From: Conexibacter arvalis
GTDB taxonomy: Bacteria; Actinomycetota; Thermoleophilia; Solirubrobacterales; Solirubrobacteraceae
DNA: 64,000 nt
Reading direction: 5' to 3'
Assembly: GCF_014199525.1 (NCBI RefSeq)
Contig: NZ_JACHNU010000001.1
Location: 846,182-910,181 of the forward strand
In this document: piece after piece, positions 16,194 through 29,380 of the stretch
Numbering within the stretch: position 1 is the first letter of the stretch
Layout: the number at the start of each line of letters is the position of its first letter
Made by a program: the position numbers and the translations under genes
Notes under the pieces: generated by a model
Told to the model about the DNA's origin: nothing
Database searches by the model: none
What the model saw: the letters and a program-made list of their open reading frames with translations, nothing else

Positions 16194-17202
16194 GCGGGCA
16201 CCTCCTGCTCGTCTCCTTCGGTGAAGCGGAAGAACAGCTCCTCCAGCGACGCCGCCGCCGGCACCAGCGCCGTGACGCCGACGCCGTTGTGCGCCAGCGC
16301 GAGCGACAGCAGCGCCGCCTCCTCCTCGTCGGCGGCGAAGGTGAGGCCGTCGGGGCCTCTGCGCAGATCGCTGACGTCGGGGCGGTAGGAGCAGACGTCC
16401 CACGCGCGCTCGTCGTCGGTCGTGCGCAGCCGGTAGCGCTGCCCGGTCGAGCGCAGCAGCGCGTCGAGCGCGCCCTCGTAGATCACCCTGCCGGAGCGGA
16501 CGATCGCGACGCGGTCGCACAGCTCCTCGACCTCGCCCATCAGGTGGGAGGAGAGCAGCACGGTGATGCCGTCGGCGGCGAGCCGTCTCACCAGCTCGCG
16601 CATGTCGCGCATGCCGGCCGGGTCGAGGCCGGTCGTCGGCTCGTCGAGCAGCAGCAGCCTTGGGTCGCGCAGCAGCGCGGCGCCGATCCCCAGCCGCTGC
16701 TTCATCCCGTGCGAGTAGCCCTTCACCTTGTCGCCGTCGCGGCCGGCGAGGCCGACCGTCTCGAGCGCCGCGTCGATCCGGTCGGGGGCGTCGCCGCCGT
16801 CGAGCGCGGCCATCAGCTCGAGGTTGCGGCGGCCGCTCAGGTACGGGTAGAAGCGCGGCGCCTCGACGAAGCCGGCGACGCCGTCGAGCGCGGCCGCGCC
16901 CTCTTCGAGCGGGTCGCGGCCGAACAGCTTCGCCGTCCCCTCGTCGGGGCGGATCAGTCCGAGCAGCATCCGCAGCGAGGTCGTCTTGCCGGCGCCGTTG
17001 GGACCGAGATAGCCGTAGACGGTGCCGGCCTCGACAGTGATGTCGACGTGGTCGACCGCCGTCAGGTGGCCGTAGCGCTTGACCAATCCGCGCGCCTCGA
17101 TCGGGTGGGGCGCGGCGACGGTCGCCGTCGGGGCGGAGGAGCGCGCCTCGGGCGTCAGCTCCTCCGACGCGATCCGAGGCCGCTGGTCGAGTGACGGGGC
17201 CA

Positions 17203-17203
<1 letters not shown>
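16190..17203 (-). CDS. ABC transporter ATP-binding protein
   Basis: A 337-residue ATPase. Walker A is GPNGAGKTTS, the signature is YSHGMKQRL (replacing LSGGQ, as in NatA/BcrA-like exporters), Walker B is LLLLDEPTTGLDP and the H-loop is LLSSHLM. A roughly 80-residue C-terminal domain follows. The N-terminal ~35 residues are low complexity. The start shares one base with the upstream LolA-like stop (TGATG), and the stop overlaps the permease start, so stoichiometric production is expected. Confidence 0.87.
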
Positions 17204-21343
<4,140 letters not shown>

Positions 21344-21425
21344 GCGCGGCGGGCCGCGCCCAGGGGGCTTGCCCGCTTGGCGCGAACTCGCCAGGGGCTC
21401 GTTCGCGGAAGTCGGCGGTGTCCCC

Positions 21426-21590
21426 ATGAGCGCGTGGAGATGCCCCGGCTGCGGCTACGTCTACGACGAGGCCGCCGGCCACCCGCGCGAGGGCTTTCCG
21501 GCCGGGACGCCGTGGAGCGAGGTCCCCGACGACTGGGCCTGCCCCGACTGCGGCGTGCGCGACAAGGTCGACTTCGAGCCCGAGGAGTGA
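21426..21590 (+). CDS. rubredoxin (AlkG type)
   Basis: A 54-residue rubredoxin, the standard length for AlkG2-like electron carriers. Iron ligands are C6 and C9 (RCPGCGYVYDE) and C39 and C42 (WACPDCGVRDK). It passes electrons from a rubredoxin reductase, not seen here, to AlkB. It lies 82 bases after alkB and 35 before tetR on the same strand; the three form a cassette. The start is set by homology; the ribosome site is weak. Confidence 0.92.
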   Translation: MSAWRCPGCGYVYDEAAGHPREGFPAGTPWSEVPDDWACPDCGVRDKVDFEPEE

Positions 21591-21625
21591 GGGCGACGGC
21601 CGTCCCGGCTGCCACCATTGGGGGG

Positions 21626-22231
21626 ATGCGCCAGGCCCGCACCCCCTACGCCGTCGCGGCGAGAGAGCTGCTGCGCGAGACGCTGTTCGACGCCGCCCGC
21701 GACCTGATCCAGGAGCGGCCGTGGGCGGAGGTCACGATGGCCGAGGTCGCGGCCGCCGCCGGCGTCAGCCGCCAGACGCTCTACAAGGAGTTCGGCTCGC
21801 GCGACGAGTTCGCGCAGCTGTTCGTCGTGCGCGAGGGGACCCGCTTCCTCGAGGCGGTCGAGCAGGCCGTCCGCTCCCACTTCGGCGACTCCCGCGCCGC
21901 CCTCGCCGCGGCGCTCGGCGTCTTCCTCGACGCCGCCGCCGAGGACCAGCTCGTGATCGCGCTGCTGCGCGATGACGGCACCGGCGGGATGCTGCCGCTC
22001 GTGACGACCCAGTCGCAGCCGGTCGTCGCCTTCGCCTCCGCGCGGCTGGTCGACGTGATCTGCGAGGGCTGGCCGCAGGCCGAGCGCGCCGACGCCGAGG
22101 TGCTCGCCGAATGCCTCGTGCGCCTCGCGCTCTCCTACGCGATGCTGCCGAAGGACCCGCCGGAGCAGACGATCCCGACGGTGATGGCGCTGATCGAGCC
22201 GTTCGTCGAGCGGGCGCTCGGCGCGGGCTGA
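21626..22231 (+). CDS. TetR-family regulator of the alkB cassette
   Basis: A 201-residue TetR regulator. The helix-turn-helix spans about residues 33-62 (TMAEVAAAAGVSRQTLYKEF). The C-terminal ligand domain begins near GDSRAALAAALGVFLDAAA. It is the third gene of the alkB/rubredoxin cassette, an arrangement known in Dietzia, Gordonia and Rhodococcus where the TetR protein represses alkB and responds to fatty acids; by analogy it should bind the TTGACAC-N12-GTGTCAA dyad. The gene ends convergently towards the response regulator. Confidence 0.82.
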   Translation: MRQARTPYAVAARELLRETLFDAARDLIQERPWAEVTMAEVAAAAGVSRQTLYKEFGSRDEFAQLFVVREGTRFLEAVEQAVRSHFGDSRAALAAALGVFLDAAAEDQLVIALLRDDGTGGMLPLVTTQSQPVVAFASARLVDVICEGWPQAERADAEVLAECLVRLALSYAMLPKDPPEQTIPTVMALIEPFVERALGAG

Positions 22232-22241
22232 GCCGGACGGC

Positions 22242-22316
22242 CGGCGGGCGCGCGCCGGCGGCGGGCCCGATCCGCCGGGCGGCCGCCAGCGAACGCGGCG
22301 GGCGCGCGCCGGCGGC
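22242..22316. repeat. 21-base direct repeat with palindromic core between convergent genes
   Basis: An identical 21-base GC-only unit occurs at 22242-22262 and 22296-22316, each holding the perfect palindrome GGCGCGCGCC. The pair fills the gap between tetR (+) and the response regulator (-) and probably serves as a two-sided terminator; it may also mark the edge of the alkB insertion. Confidence 0.55.
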
Positions 22317-22982
22317 TCAGCCGGCGAGCACGAAGCCGACGCCGCGGACCGTCTTGATCAGCGGCGGCTCGCCGAGCTTCCTGCGCAGGTAGGCGACGTA
22401 GCGGTCGACGACGTTCGGCTGCGCCTCCCATTCGCCGCCCCACACCTCCTCCAGCGCCCGCTCGCGCGAGATCACCGCGCGCGGGTCGCGCAGCAGCAAC
22501 GCGAGCAGCTCGGCCTCGCGCGGCGTCAGCTCGAGGTCGCGCTCGCCGCGCGTCGCGCGGCCGGTCGAGGGGTCGAGCGTCACGTCGGCGAAGGCGAGCA
22601 GCTCCGGGACGGCCTTGCCGCGCCGCAGCAGCGCGCGCAGCCGGGCGCTCAGCTCCTCGGTCGCGAACGGCTTGACGAGGTAGTCGTCGGCGCCGGCGTC
22701 GAGGCCGGCGACGCGGTCGGAGACGGCGTCGCGCGCGGTCAGCAGGAGGATCGGCGTCGCGAGGCCCTTCCCGCGCAGCCGCCGCGCGACGGCCAGCCCG
22801 TCGAGGCCGGGCATCGCGACGTCGAGCACGACGGCGTCGGGCACGGCGCGCTCGACGGCCGCCAGCGCCGCACCGCCGTCCGCGACCGCCTGCACGCTCC
22901 AGCCCTCGGCGGCGAGCGTCCGCTCGAGCATCCGTCGGACGGGGGCGTCGTCGTCGACGACGAGCACGGTCTGCTGCGGCAT
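22317..22982 (-). CDS. OmpR-family response regulator
   Basis: A 221-residue two-component regulator. The receiver domain has the acidic pair D10-D11, phospho-acceptor D54 (VVLDVAMPG) and K104 (LVKPFATEEL). The winged-helix domain ends with NVVDRYVAYLRRKLGE and TVRGVGFVLAG. It resembles MprA/TcrA-type regulators, normally encoded directly upstream of their kinase. Here no kinase follows; the alkB cassette on the opposite strand intervenes before the kinase at 18432-19841. The promoter must lie in the 225-base gap upstream of 22982, shared with the iron operon. Confidence 0.88.
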   Translation of the reverse strand: MPQQTVLVVDDDAPVRRMLERTLAAEGWSVQAVADGGAALAAVERAVPDAVVLDVAMPGLDGLAVARRLRGKGLATPILLLTARDAVSDRVAGLDAGADDYLVKPFATEELSARLRALLRRGKAVPELLAFADVTLDPSTGRATRGERDLELTPREAELLALLLRDPRAVISRERALEEVWGGEWEAQPNVVDRYVAYLRRKLGEPPLIKTVRGVGFVLAG

Positions 22983-23140
22983 CGGCCCAGCGTAGCCCGC
23001 GCTCGGATGGCGGTCGGTACGGGCTGCACGAGGGTCGCGCCGCCCGCGTTCGCCGGGGCGGGCGCCGGACCTGGCGTAGACGCTGACGCGCCCGCTTGAC
23101 GGGAAGCTGCTCCGAGATGCGGACAGACGGGAATCCGGCG

Positions 23141-23154
23141 TTAGGATGCCCTAA
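23141..23154. promoter_or_regulatory. TTAGG/CCTAA dyad upstream of iron-uptake genes
   Basis: TTAGG-ATGC-CCTAA is a perfect 5-bp-arm palindrome 54 bases upstream of the EfeO-like gene. The half-sites equal the ends of the DtxR/IdeR iron box (TTAGGTTAGGCTAACCTAA), but the spacer is 4 rather than 9. It is a candidate iron-regulator site. Confidence 0.4.
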
Positions 23155-23207
23155 GTCGCGTGCCGCCCTCCCCGGCGCGGCAAGGCCCACACGACCCAGG
23201 AGTGACG

Positions 23208-24329
23208 ATGACGACGCCCACTCCGCGCTGGCGGAAGGCCCTCGCCATGCTCGCTGCAGGCGCGGCGCTCGCGTTCGCGCTCGGCGCATGCGGCGGAGAC
23301 GACGACGGCTCGGCCGGCGCGACGACCGACGCCGCCACGACCGCGACGGCCTCGATCGACTACCGCTCGATCCAGGCGTACCTCTTCGACCACACGCGGC
23401 GGCTGGTCGACCACACCGCGACGCTGCGCAGAGACGCGGAGGCCTACCACGCGCTCGCCGAGGCGGCCGACTTCGACTACGCGCGGCTGCTCGCGACGAG
23501 ACGGGCCGAGGTCGCGAGAGCGGTCAGAGCGCTGCAGCGGGACCTGCGCACCGCCAACCCCTCCTACGAGGAGATGGAGGGCGTCGTCGCGGGCGTGCCG
23601 GAGCTGGCCGACTACGACCTGATCATCGACGCCGGCAGCGACGCCAGCGACCCGGAGAACGCCGTCCCCTTCTCGATCAGGACGCCGGCCGGCAGAACCT
23701 ACAGACAGCCGGGCAACTTCTTCGCGCTGGTCGAGACCTCGGTCTTCGGCACCGAGCCGAGATTCACCGTCAGCGGCGTCAGAGCCGACCTGGACGGCGA
23801 CGGCACCGTCGAGTTCGGGGAGGCGCTGCCCGACGCCGACTTCCTCGTCGCGACCGCGCGCGACTTCCACGCGACCGCGAGAGAGCTCGACGCCGCCGCC
23901 CATGACTGGGAGCCGGCGCCCGAAGACGTCTTCACCGCCGTCGTCGTGATGACGCCGACGATGTCGGAGTACTTCGAGGCGTGGAAGAACTCGCGCTTCA
24001 TCGCCGGCGGCAGAGCGACCGAGTCGGGCTTCGTCGGCACCTCGCGCCTCTCCGACATCGCCGACATCCTTGGCGGGCTCGTGCTGGTGTACGACTCGAT
24101 CGAGCCGACGATCGCCGACGTCGACGCGCAGCAGGCGCGGCAGACCGGCACGTCGCTGCGGCAGCTCACCCGCTTCGCCGAGCGGCTGCGCGACGAGGAG
24201 GCCGGCGGCCGCAGATTCACCGCCAGCGACGCCGACGCGCTCGGCGGCGAGGCGCAGGACCGGGCGGAGGCGATCGCAGGACAGGTCTCGCAGGCGGCGA
24301 CGCAGCTCGGCGTCACGCTGCAGGAGTAG
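23208..24329 (+). CDS. EfeO-like (imelysin/M75 family) lipoprotein
   Basis: A 373-residue exported protein. The N-terminus is a lipoprotein signal with lipobox LGAC, followed by an acidic linker. The body is mostly helical (RLVDHTATLRRDAEAYHALAE and similar), consistent with the four-helix imelysin/EfeO fold that delivers ferric iron to the FTR1 permease. A central insertion (DLDGDGTVEFGEAL) looks like a Ca-binding EF-hand-type loop. It is directly followed, 7 bases after its stop, by the FTR1 permease, which supports the iron assignment more than the sequence does. No EfeB peroxidase is present. Start at the ATG after GACCCAGGAGTGACG. Confidence 0.62.
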   Translation: MTTPTPRWRKALAMLAAGAALAFALGACGGDDDGSAGATTDAATTATASIDYRSIQAYLFDHTRRLVDHTATLRRDAEAYHALAEAADFDYARLLATRRAEVARAVRALQRDLRTANPSYEEMEGVVAGVPELADYDLIIDAGSDASDPENAVPFSIRTPAGRTYRQPGNFFALVETSVFGTEPRFTVSGVRADLDGDGTVEFGEALPDADFLVATARDFHATARELDAAAHDWEPAPEDVFTAVVVMTPTMSEYFEAWKNSRFIAGGRATESGFVGTSRLSDIADILGGLVLVYDSIEPTIADVDAQQARQTGTSLRQLTRFAERLRDEEAGGRRFTASDADALGGEAQDRAEAIAGQVSQAATQLGVTLQE

Positions 24330-24336
24330 CGCGACG

Positions 24337-26847
24337 ATGACGCACCGCCTCCGCGCCCTTCCACTGCTGCTGGCGCTCCTCGCCGCCGTGCTGGCGGCCG
24401 GGGCGGCCGGGGCGGCCGCAGCGGGAAGCGCCAGCGCCGCGGCGGCCGGGCAGGCGCCGCCGTGGCAGGTCGCGCAGCGCGTCAGCGGCCAGCTGTTCGA
24501 GGCGCAGACGGCGCTGATCCTTGGCACGCGCGCCGACGCCGTCCGCGAGGTCGACGGCGCCCGCGCCCGCTACGTGCGCGCGCTCGGCGCGACGGTCGGC
24601 GCGGCCGACCGCGACGCCGACGCGACGATCCGCGCCGGCTTCGCCGACGCCCGCCGCGCCGCGGCCGCCGGCGACCAGGCGCGGCTGGCGGGCGCGCGCG
24701 GGGAGGTCCGCGCCGCGCTCTTCGCCGGCTCGTTCGCCGTCACGCTCGACGCGGTGCAGGACGGCGACGCCGCGACGGCGCGGGCGTGGCTGCTGCTGCG
24801 CGAGTTCCGCACCGCGACCCGCTTCACCCGCCCCGGCGGCGACGCGACGCTCGCCGTGCGCCAGCTGAGCCGTCGCAGAATCCCGCCGGCCGAGGCGCGC
24901 GCGATCGTCGCCAAGGACCTGCTCGACGCCTACCAGGCGCGGCTGCGCGAGCTGCTCGACGACGCCGCCCGCGGCGACGCGCGCGACCTGCCCAACCGCC
25001 GCGCCGAGGCGGCGGCGCAGGCGGCCGGCTACTTCGCGATCCTGCTGCCGCGCTACGTGCAGGAGATGGGCGACGCGAGCGCCGACCGCGCGCTCGCCGC
25101 CTACGGGCGGCTGGCGCGCGCGGCGCGGGCCGGCGACCGGCCCGCCTTCCGGGCGGCGCGCGACGACGCGGTCGCGGCGCTGGAGGGCTTCACCGCCGCG
25201 CCGTTCACCGACGAGGAGGCGGCCCGCCGCGCCCAGCAGCTGCTGCGCTTCCTCGCGCTGGTGCCGGTCGAGTACGGCCGCGGCGTGAAGGACGGGCGCG
25301 TCACGCTCGACTTCGAGATCCAGGAGGCCGACGCCTTCCAGAGAGGCGCCCTCGCCGCCTTCCAGGACCTCCAGTCGACGCTCGCCAAGCGCGACCCCGC
25401 GAGCACCGAGCGGGTCGCCGGCCAGCTCGAGCAGCTCGGCGCGATCGTCGACGCGGCGACGAGAAGAACCGACGGCGTCGCCGATCCCGGCGAGGTCGAG
25501 CGGCTGACCTCGCGGATCGAGGACGGCCTGGAGGCGGCGATGCCCTCCGCCTGGAAGGAGGAGACCGACGAGTCCGACTACGACCTGATCGCGCTGACGC
25601 TCGACCGCATGGAGGCGGCCGCCGGCGCCGGCCAGTACCGCCAGGCCGAGCAGGCGCGGCTGGAGGCGTACGCCTTCTTCGAGTTCGGCCCGGAGCGGCG
25701 GCTGAAGGCGTTCGACCCCGGGCTCGCGCTCGACGTCGAGGGGCTGATCTGGTTCGGCGCGCTCGACCACGAGGGGCTCGCGAACCTGATCGACCGGCGC
25801 GCCCCGCGCCGCGAGATCCACGCGACGCGGCTGGCGCTCGACGAGCGGCTCGCCGACTCGGCCGCGACGCTCGGCGACAGCGCGAACAAGGCGCAGGTCG
25901 TCGTCAACTCGGCGATCCTCGTCTTCCGCGAGGGGCTCGAGGCGGTCCTGATCCTCGCCGCGATCACCGCCTCGTTCATCGGCGCCAAGCGGCGGATGCG
26001 GCGGCCGGTGCTGATCGGCGCCGGCCTCGGCCTCGTCGCCTCGCTGATCACGTGGGCGCTGGCGCAGACGATCCTGACCTCCCTGGACCGGTACGGCGAG
26101 AAGCTGGAGGCGATCGTCGGGCTGGTCGCGATCGCCGTCCTGCTGCTGATCACCAACTGGTTCTTCCACAAGGTCTACTGGTCGGAGTGGATCGGCAAGT
26201 TCCACCGCCGGCGCAGGCGGCTGGAGAGATTCGACACGATCGGCTTCCTCTCGGCGCAGGTGATCGGCCTCGTCCTGCTCGGCCTCACGAGCGTCTACCG
26301 CGAGGGCTTCGAGACCGTCCTCTTCCTGCAGTCGCTGGAGCTGAGCGCCGGCACCGCGACGGTCGTCGAGGGCGCCGGGCTCGGCCTCGCGATGGTGCTC
26401 GCCGTCGCGGTGCTCACCTTCGCCCTCCAGCGCAAGCTGCCGTACAAGAAGATGCTGGTCGTCACCGGCGTGATGATCGGCTTCGTGCTCGTCGTGATGG
26501 TCGGGCAGACGGCGCGCACGATGCAGGGGACCGGCTGGCTCCCGATCACGCCGATCGACGCCGACCCGCCCTACTGGCTCAGCCTCTGGTTCGGCGTCTA
26601 CCCGACGTGGGAGACGGTCGGCGCGCAGGTCGCGGCGATGGCGTTCGTGATCGGCTCCTACTTCCTCGCGCAGGAGGTGCGCGTGAAGCGGCCGCAGCGG
26701 ATCGCGCGCCGGCGCCGCGCGACGGCATCGGCCGAGCCGGCGCTCGCGGGCGCCGGCAGCGACGCCGGCGACGCGGGGGATCGAGGAGCTGGCTCCATCG
26801 CGCAGGCGGGGGCTGGCTCCAACGCGCCGCGCGCGGACGACCGCTAG
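24337..26847 (+). CDS. FTR1/EfeU-type iron permease with long extracytoplasmic N-terminal domain
   Basis: An 836-residue protein. A signal peptide is followed by about 490 mostly helical residues outside the membrane, then a seven-segment FTR1 permease. The two iron-transport motifs are REGLEAVLIL (near residue 531) and REGFETVLFL (near 655). The C-terminal ~60 residues are basic then Ala/Gly-rich. FTR1 proteins import ferric iron; bacterial versions with large N-terminal domains may capture the metal themselves. It is coupled to the EfeO-like gene upstream (7-base gap), and the DedA gene starts 10 bases downstream. Confidence 0.85.
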   Translation: MTHRLRALPLLLALLAAVLAAGAAGAAAAGSASAAAAGQAPPWQVAQRVSGQLFEAQTALILGTRADAVREVDGARARYVRALGATVGAADRDADATIRAGFADARRAAAAGDQARLAGARGEVRAALFAGSFAVTLDAVQDGDAATARAWLLLREFRTATRFTRPGGDATLAVRQLSRRRIPPAEARAIVAKDLLDAYQARLRELLDDAARGDARDLPNRRAEAAAQAAGYFAILLPRYVQEMGDASADRALAAYGRLARAARAGDRPAFRAARDDAVAALEGFTAAPFTDEEAARRAQQLLRFLALVPVEYGRGVKDGRVTLDFEIQEADAFQRGALAAFQDLQSTLAKRDPASTERVAGQLEQLGAIVDAATRRTDGVADPGEVERLTSRIEDGLEAAMPSAWKEETDESDYDLIALTLDRMEAAAGAGQYRQAEQARLEAYAFFEFGPERRLKAFDPGLALDVEGLIWFGALDHEGLANLIDRRAPRREIHATRLALDERLADSAATLGDSANKAQVVVNSAILVFREGLEAVLILAAITASFIGAKRRMRRPVLIGAGLGLVASLITWALAQTILTSLDRYGEKLEAIVGLVAIAVLLLITNWFFHKVYWSEWIGKFHRRRRRLERFDTIGFLSAQVIGLVLLGLTSVYREGFETVLFLQSLELSAGTATVVEGAGLGLAMVLAVAVLTFALQRKLPYKKMLVVTGVMIGFVLVVMVGQTARTMQGTGWLPITPIDADPPYWLSLWFGVYPTWETVGAQVAAMAFVIGSYFLAQEVRVKRPQRIARRRRATASAEPALAGAGSDAGDAGDRGAGSIAQAGAGSNAPRADDR

Positions 26848-26857
26848 CCTCCCCGAC

Positions 26858-27487
26858 GTGCTCGACAAGATCACCGAGGTGGCGCGGGATGCCGTCACGA
26901 CGGCCGGCTACCCCGGCATCTTCGCGGCGATGGTCGCGGAGAACGTCTTCCCACCGATCCCCTCAGAGGTCGTCCTCCCGCTCGCGGGCTTCGAGGTCGA
27001 CGCCGGCAAGCTGGAGTTCCTGCTCGTCGTCCTGGCGGCGACGCTCGGCTCGCTCGCCGGCGCGCTGATCCTCTACGCGATCGGCCTCTACGGCGGCCGC
27101 CCGCTGACGCTGCGCTGGGGCAGAGTCCTGCGCGTCACCGCCGCCGACCTCGACCGCGCCGAGCGCTGGTTCGACCGCTGGGGCGACTGGGTCGTGCTCG
27201 TCGCGCGGGTGATCCCGATCGCGCGCAGCGTCGTCTCGATCCCGGCCGGCATGATGCGGATGACCTTGCCGCGCTTCATCGTCCTGACGACGATCGGCAG
27301 CCTCGTCTGGAACCTGATCCTGGTCTACGCCGGCAAGCAGCTCGGCGCCAACTGGGAGGACGTCACCGACGTCGTCGAGAGATACGGGCTGCCGCTGAGA
27401 ATCCTCGTCGTGCTCGGGTGCGTCGCCGGGCTCGTCTGGCTGCTGCGCCGCCGCGCCCGCCGCGGCGACGCGACCCCGGCCGCGTAG
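26858..27487 (+). CDS. DedA-family membrane protein
   Basis: A 209-residue membrane protein of the DedA/SNARE-associated family. The diagnostic blocks are FPPIPSEVVLP (E/P motif), GRVLRVTAADLDRAERWFDRWG and RVIPIARSVVSIPAG, with four to five hydrophobic segments. DedA proteins scramble or recycle lipids such as undecaprenyl phosphate or phosphatidylethanolamine and need proton motive force. It starts with GTG 10 bases after the FTR1 stop, so it is probably in the iron operon; why is unclear. It converges with the LuxR-type regulator 10 bases downstream. Confidence 0.88.
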   Translation: MLDKITEVARDAVTTAGYPGIFAAMVAENVFPPIPSEVVLPLAGFEVDAGKLEFLLVVLAATLGSLAGALILYAIGLYGGRPLTLRWGRVLRVTAADLDRAERWFDRWGDWVVLVARVIPIARSVVSIPAGMMRMTLPRFIVLTTIGSLVWNLILVYAGKQLGANWEDVTDVVERYGLPLRILVVLGCVAGLVWLLRRRARRGDATPAA

Positions 27488-27497
27488 CGGCGCGCCG

Positions 27498-28166
27498 CTA
27501 GATCATCCGCCGCTGCGCCGCCCACCGGGTCAGCTCGGCGCGGTTGGAGAGCTGCAGCTTGCGCAGGACGTTGGAGACGTGCGACTCGACCGTCTTGCGC
27601 GAGATGTGGAGCCTCGCCGCGATCTCCTTGTACAGGTAGCCGCGCGCGATCAGCAGCAGCACGTCCTGCTCGCGCGCGGTCAGCTGGTCGAGCTCGGGAT
27701 CGGCGGAGGCGCCCGGCGCGCCCGCTCCGCCGTCGCCGCCGCCGCTGCCGAAGGCGTCGAGCACGAAGCCGGCCAGCCACGGCGAGAAGACGGCGTCGCC
27801 GTCGGCGACGCGGTGGATCGCGTCGAGCAGCTCGTCGGGCGCGATCGACTTCGTCACGTAGCCGCGCGCGCCGGCGCGGATCACCGCGACGACGTCCTCG
27901 GCGGCGTCGGAGACCGACAGCGCGAGGAAGCGGACGCCCGGCCGCTCGGCATGGACCGGGCCGATCACCGCCTGGCCGCCGCCGTCGGGCAGGTGGACGT
28001 CGAGCACGACGACGTCGGGGTCGAGCGAGCGGATCAGCGGCACCGCCTCCTCGACCGTGCCGGCCTCGCCGACGACGTCGATCGTCGGGCCCAGGCCGGC
28101 CTTCAGGCCGGCGCGGAAGATCGCGTGGTCGTCGACGATCACGACCTTGCGCAGCGGGCGGTTCAT
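27498..28166 (-). CDS. NarL/LuxR-type response regulator of the PspC cluster
   Basis: A 222-residue regulator. The receiver has D56 (VVLDVHLPDGGG) and K106 (YVTKSIAPDEL); a Gly-rich linker of ~20 residues leads to the LuxR-type HTH (LTAREQDVLLLIARGYLYKE, KTVESHVSNVLRKL). The ATG overlaps the kinase stop (ATGA), which fixes the partner. It likely controls an envelope-stress regulon including its own cluster, as LiaR does in Firmicutes. Confidence 0.9.
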   Translation of the reverse strand: MNRPLRKVVIVDDHAIFRAGLKAGLGPTIDVVGEAGTVEEAVPLIRSLDPDVVVLDVHLPDGGGQAVIGPVHAERPGVRFLALSVSDAAEDVVAVIRAGARGYVTKSIAPDELLDAIHRVADGDAVFSPWLAGFVLDAFGSGGGDGGAGAPGASADPELDQLTAREQDVLLLIARGYLYKEIAARLHISRKTVESHVSNVLRKLQLSNRAELTRWAAQRRMI

Positions 28167-29380
28167 GGCGTCTTCCTCGGCAGCGTCAACTCGATCTCGG
28201 TGCCCTCGCCGGGCCGGGCGTCAATCGTCGCACGGCCGCCGTGGCGGGCCATCCGCGCCTCGATCGACTCGCGCAGGCCGCGGCGGTCGGGCGCGACGAG
28301 GGCGCGCTGGAAGCCGCGCCCGCGATCGCGCACGAAGACCGACGCCTCACCGTCGGTGACGCGGGCCAGCACCGAGACCTCGTCGACGCCGGCGTGCTTG
28401 GCGGCGTTCGTCATCGCCTCGCGCGCGGCGGCGACCAGCGCCTCGAGGTCGGCGTCGAGCGCCGCGTCGCGCGGCTGCACCAGTCTGATCCCGACGCCAT
28501 AGTCGGCCTCGACCTCGTCGGCGGCGTGGCGCAGCGCGGCGGCGAAGGTCTGCGGAGCGCCGGCCTCCTCGCCGCCGTACAGCCACGCGCGCAGCTCGCG
28601 CTCCTGACGGCGCGCCAGCAGCTGGGCTCTGCGCGCGTCGGAGGTGCGCTGGATCAACGCGAGCGTCTGCAGCACCGAGTCGTGCAGCCGCGCGGCGACG
28701 AGCGCTCGCTCCTCGGTGCGGATCCGCTCGCCGCGCTCTGCCTCCGCCTCGACGCGGGCGCGGCGCAGGCGCGGGCCGACCAGCAGGCCGATCCCGGCGG
28801 CCGCGATGCTCGCGGCGATCGCCGCGGAGACGAACGCGGTCGCGTCGGCGCCGAGGCGCAGGAACAGCAGCGCGCCGCCGCCGACGAGCATCAGGCCCAG
28901 CAGCGTGCGGGCGACGTCGCGGGAGTCCGGCATGCCGGCCTGGGCGGCGAGCTCGGGGACGCTCGGCGCGCTGTCGGGCGACGCCTGGCGCCAGATCAGC
29001 GCCAGCCCGCCGAGCAGCAGGACGCCCGGGCCGAGCACGTCGAGCGGCAGCAGGATGCCGCTCTGCGACAGCACCGCGGCGCCGACGAACAGCAGCATGC
29101 CGAGCCCGAGCGCCTCCTGCGCGCGATGGCGGTACGGCCGGTGCGGGGCGCCGGGCGGCGGGCCGGGCAGCAGCAGGACGGCGGCGAGGTAGACGGCGAT
29201 CCCGATCCCGCCGGCGACCGCAGCGACCGCGAAGGCGAGCCGCACCAGCACCGGGTCGACGCCGAGCGCCTCCCCGAGCCCGCCGCACACCCCGAACAGC
29301 ACGCGGTGCTCGGCCGAGCGGACGAGCGGTCTGCGCGGGGCGGGCGGCGCGGGTGCGGCGTGCGGCGGCCGCTCAGCCAC
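28163..29380 (-). CDS. PspC-domain sensor histidine kinase
   Basis: A 405-residue membrane kinase. A PspC domain (HRVLFGVCGGLGEALGVDP, residues ~25-75) is followed by further membrane segments to about residue 202, then a HisKA_3-type dimerisation helix with H233 (ARLHDSVLQTL) and a HATPase domain (EAMTNAAKHAGV, DRGRGFQ). It starts with GTG overlapping the upstream PspC-protein stop by 8 bases; a longer ATG start at 29491 would run far into that gene. PspC domains respond to membrane or cell-wall damage, and the kinase pairs with the LuxR-type regulator. Confidence 0.85.
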   Translation of the reverse strand: MAERPPHAAPAPPAPRRPLVRSAEHRVLFGVCGGLGEALGVDPVLVRLAFAVAAVAGGIGIAVYLAAVLLLPGPPPGAPHRPYRHRAQEALGLGMLLFVGAAVLSQSGILLPLDVLGPGVLLLGGLALIWRQASPDSAPSVPELAAQAGMPDSRDVARTLLGLMLVGGGALLFLRLGADATAFVSAAIAASIAAAGIGLLVGPRLRRARVEAEAERGERIRTEERALVAARLHDSVLQTLALIQRTSDARRAQLLARRQERELRAWLYGGEEAGAPQTFAAALRHAADEVEADYGVGIRLVQPRDAALDADLEALVAAAREAMTNAAKHAGVDEVSVLARVTDGEASVFVRDRGRGFQRALVAPDRRGLRESIEARMARHGGRATIDARPGEGTEIELTLPRKTP

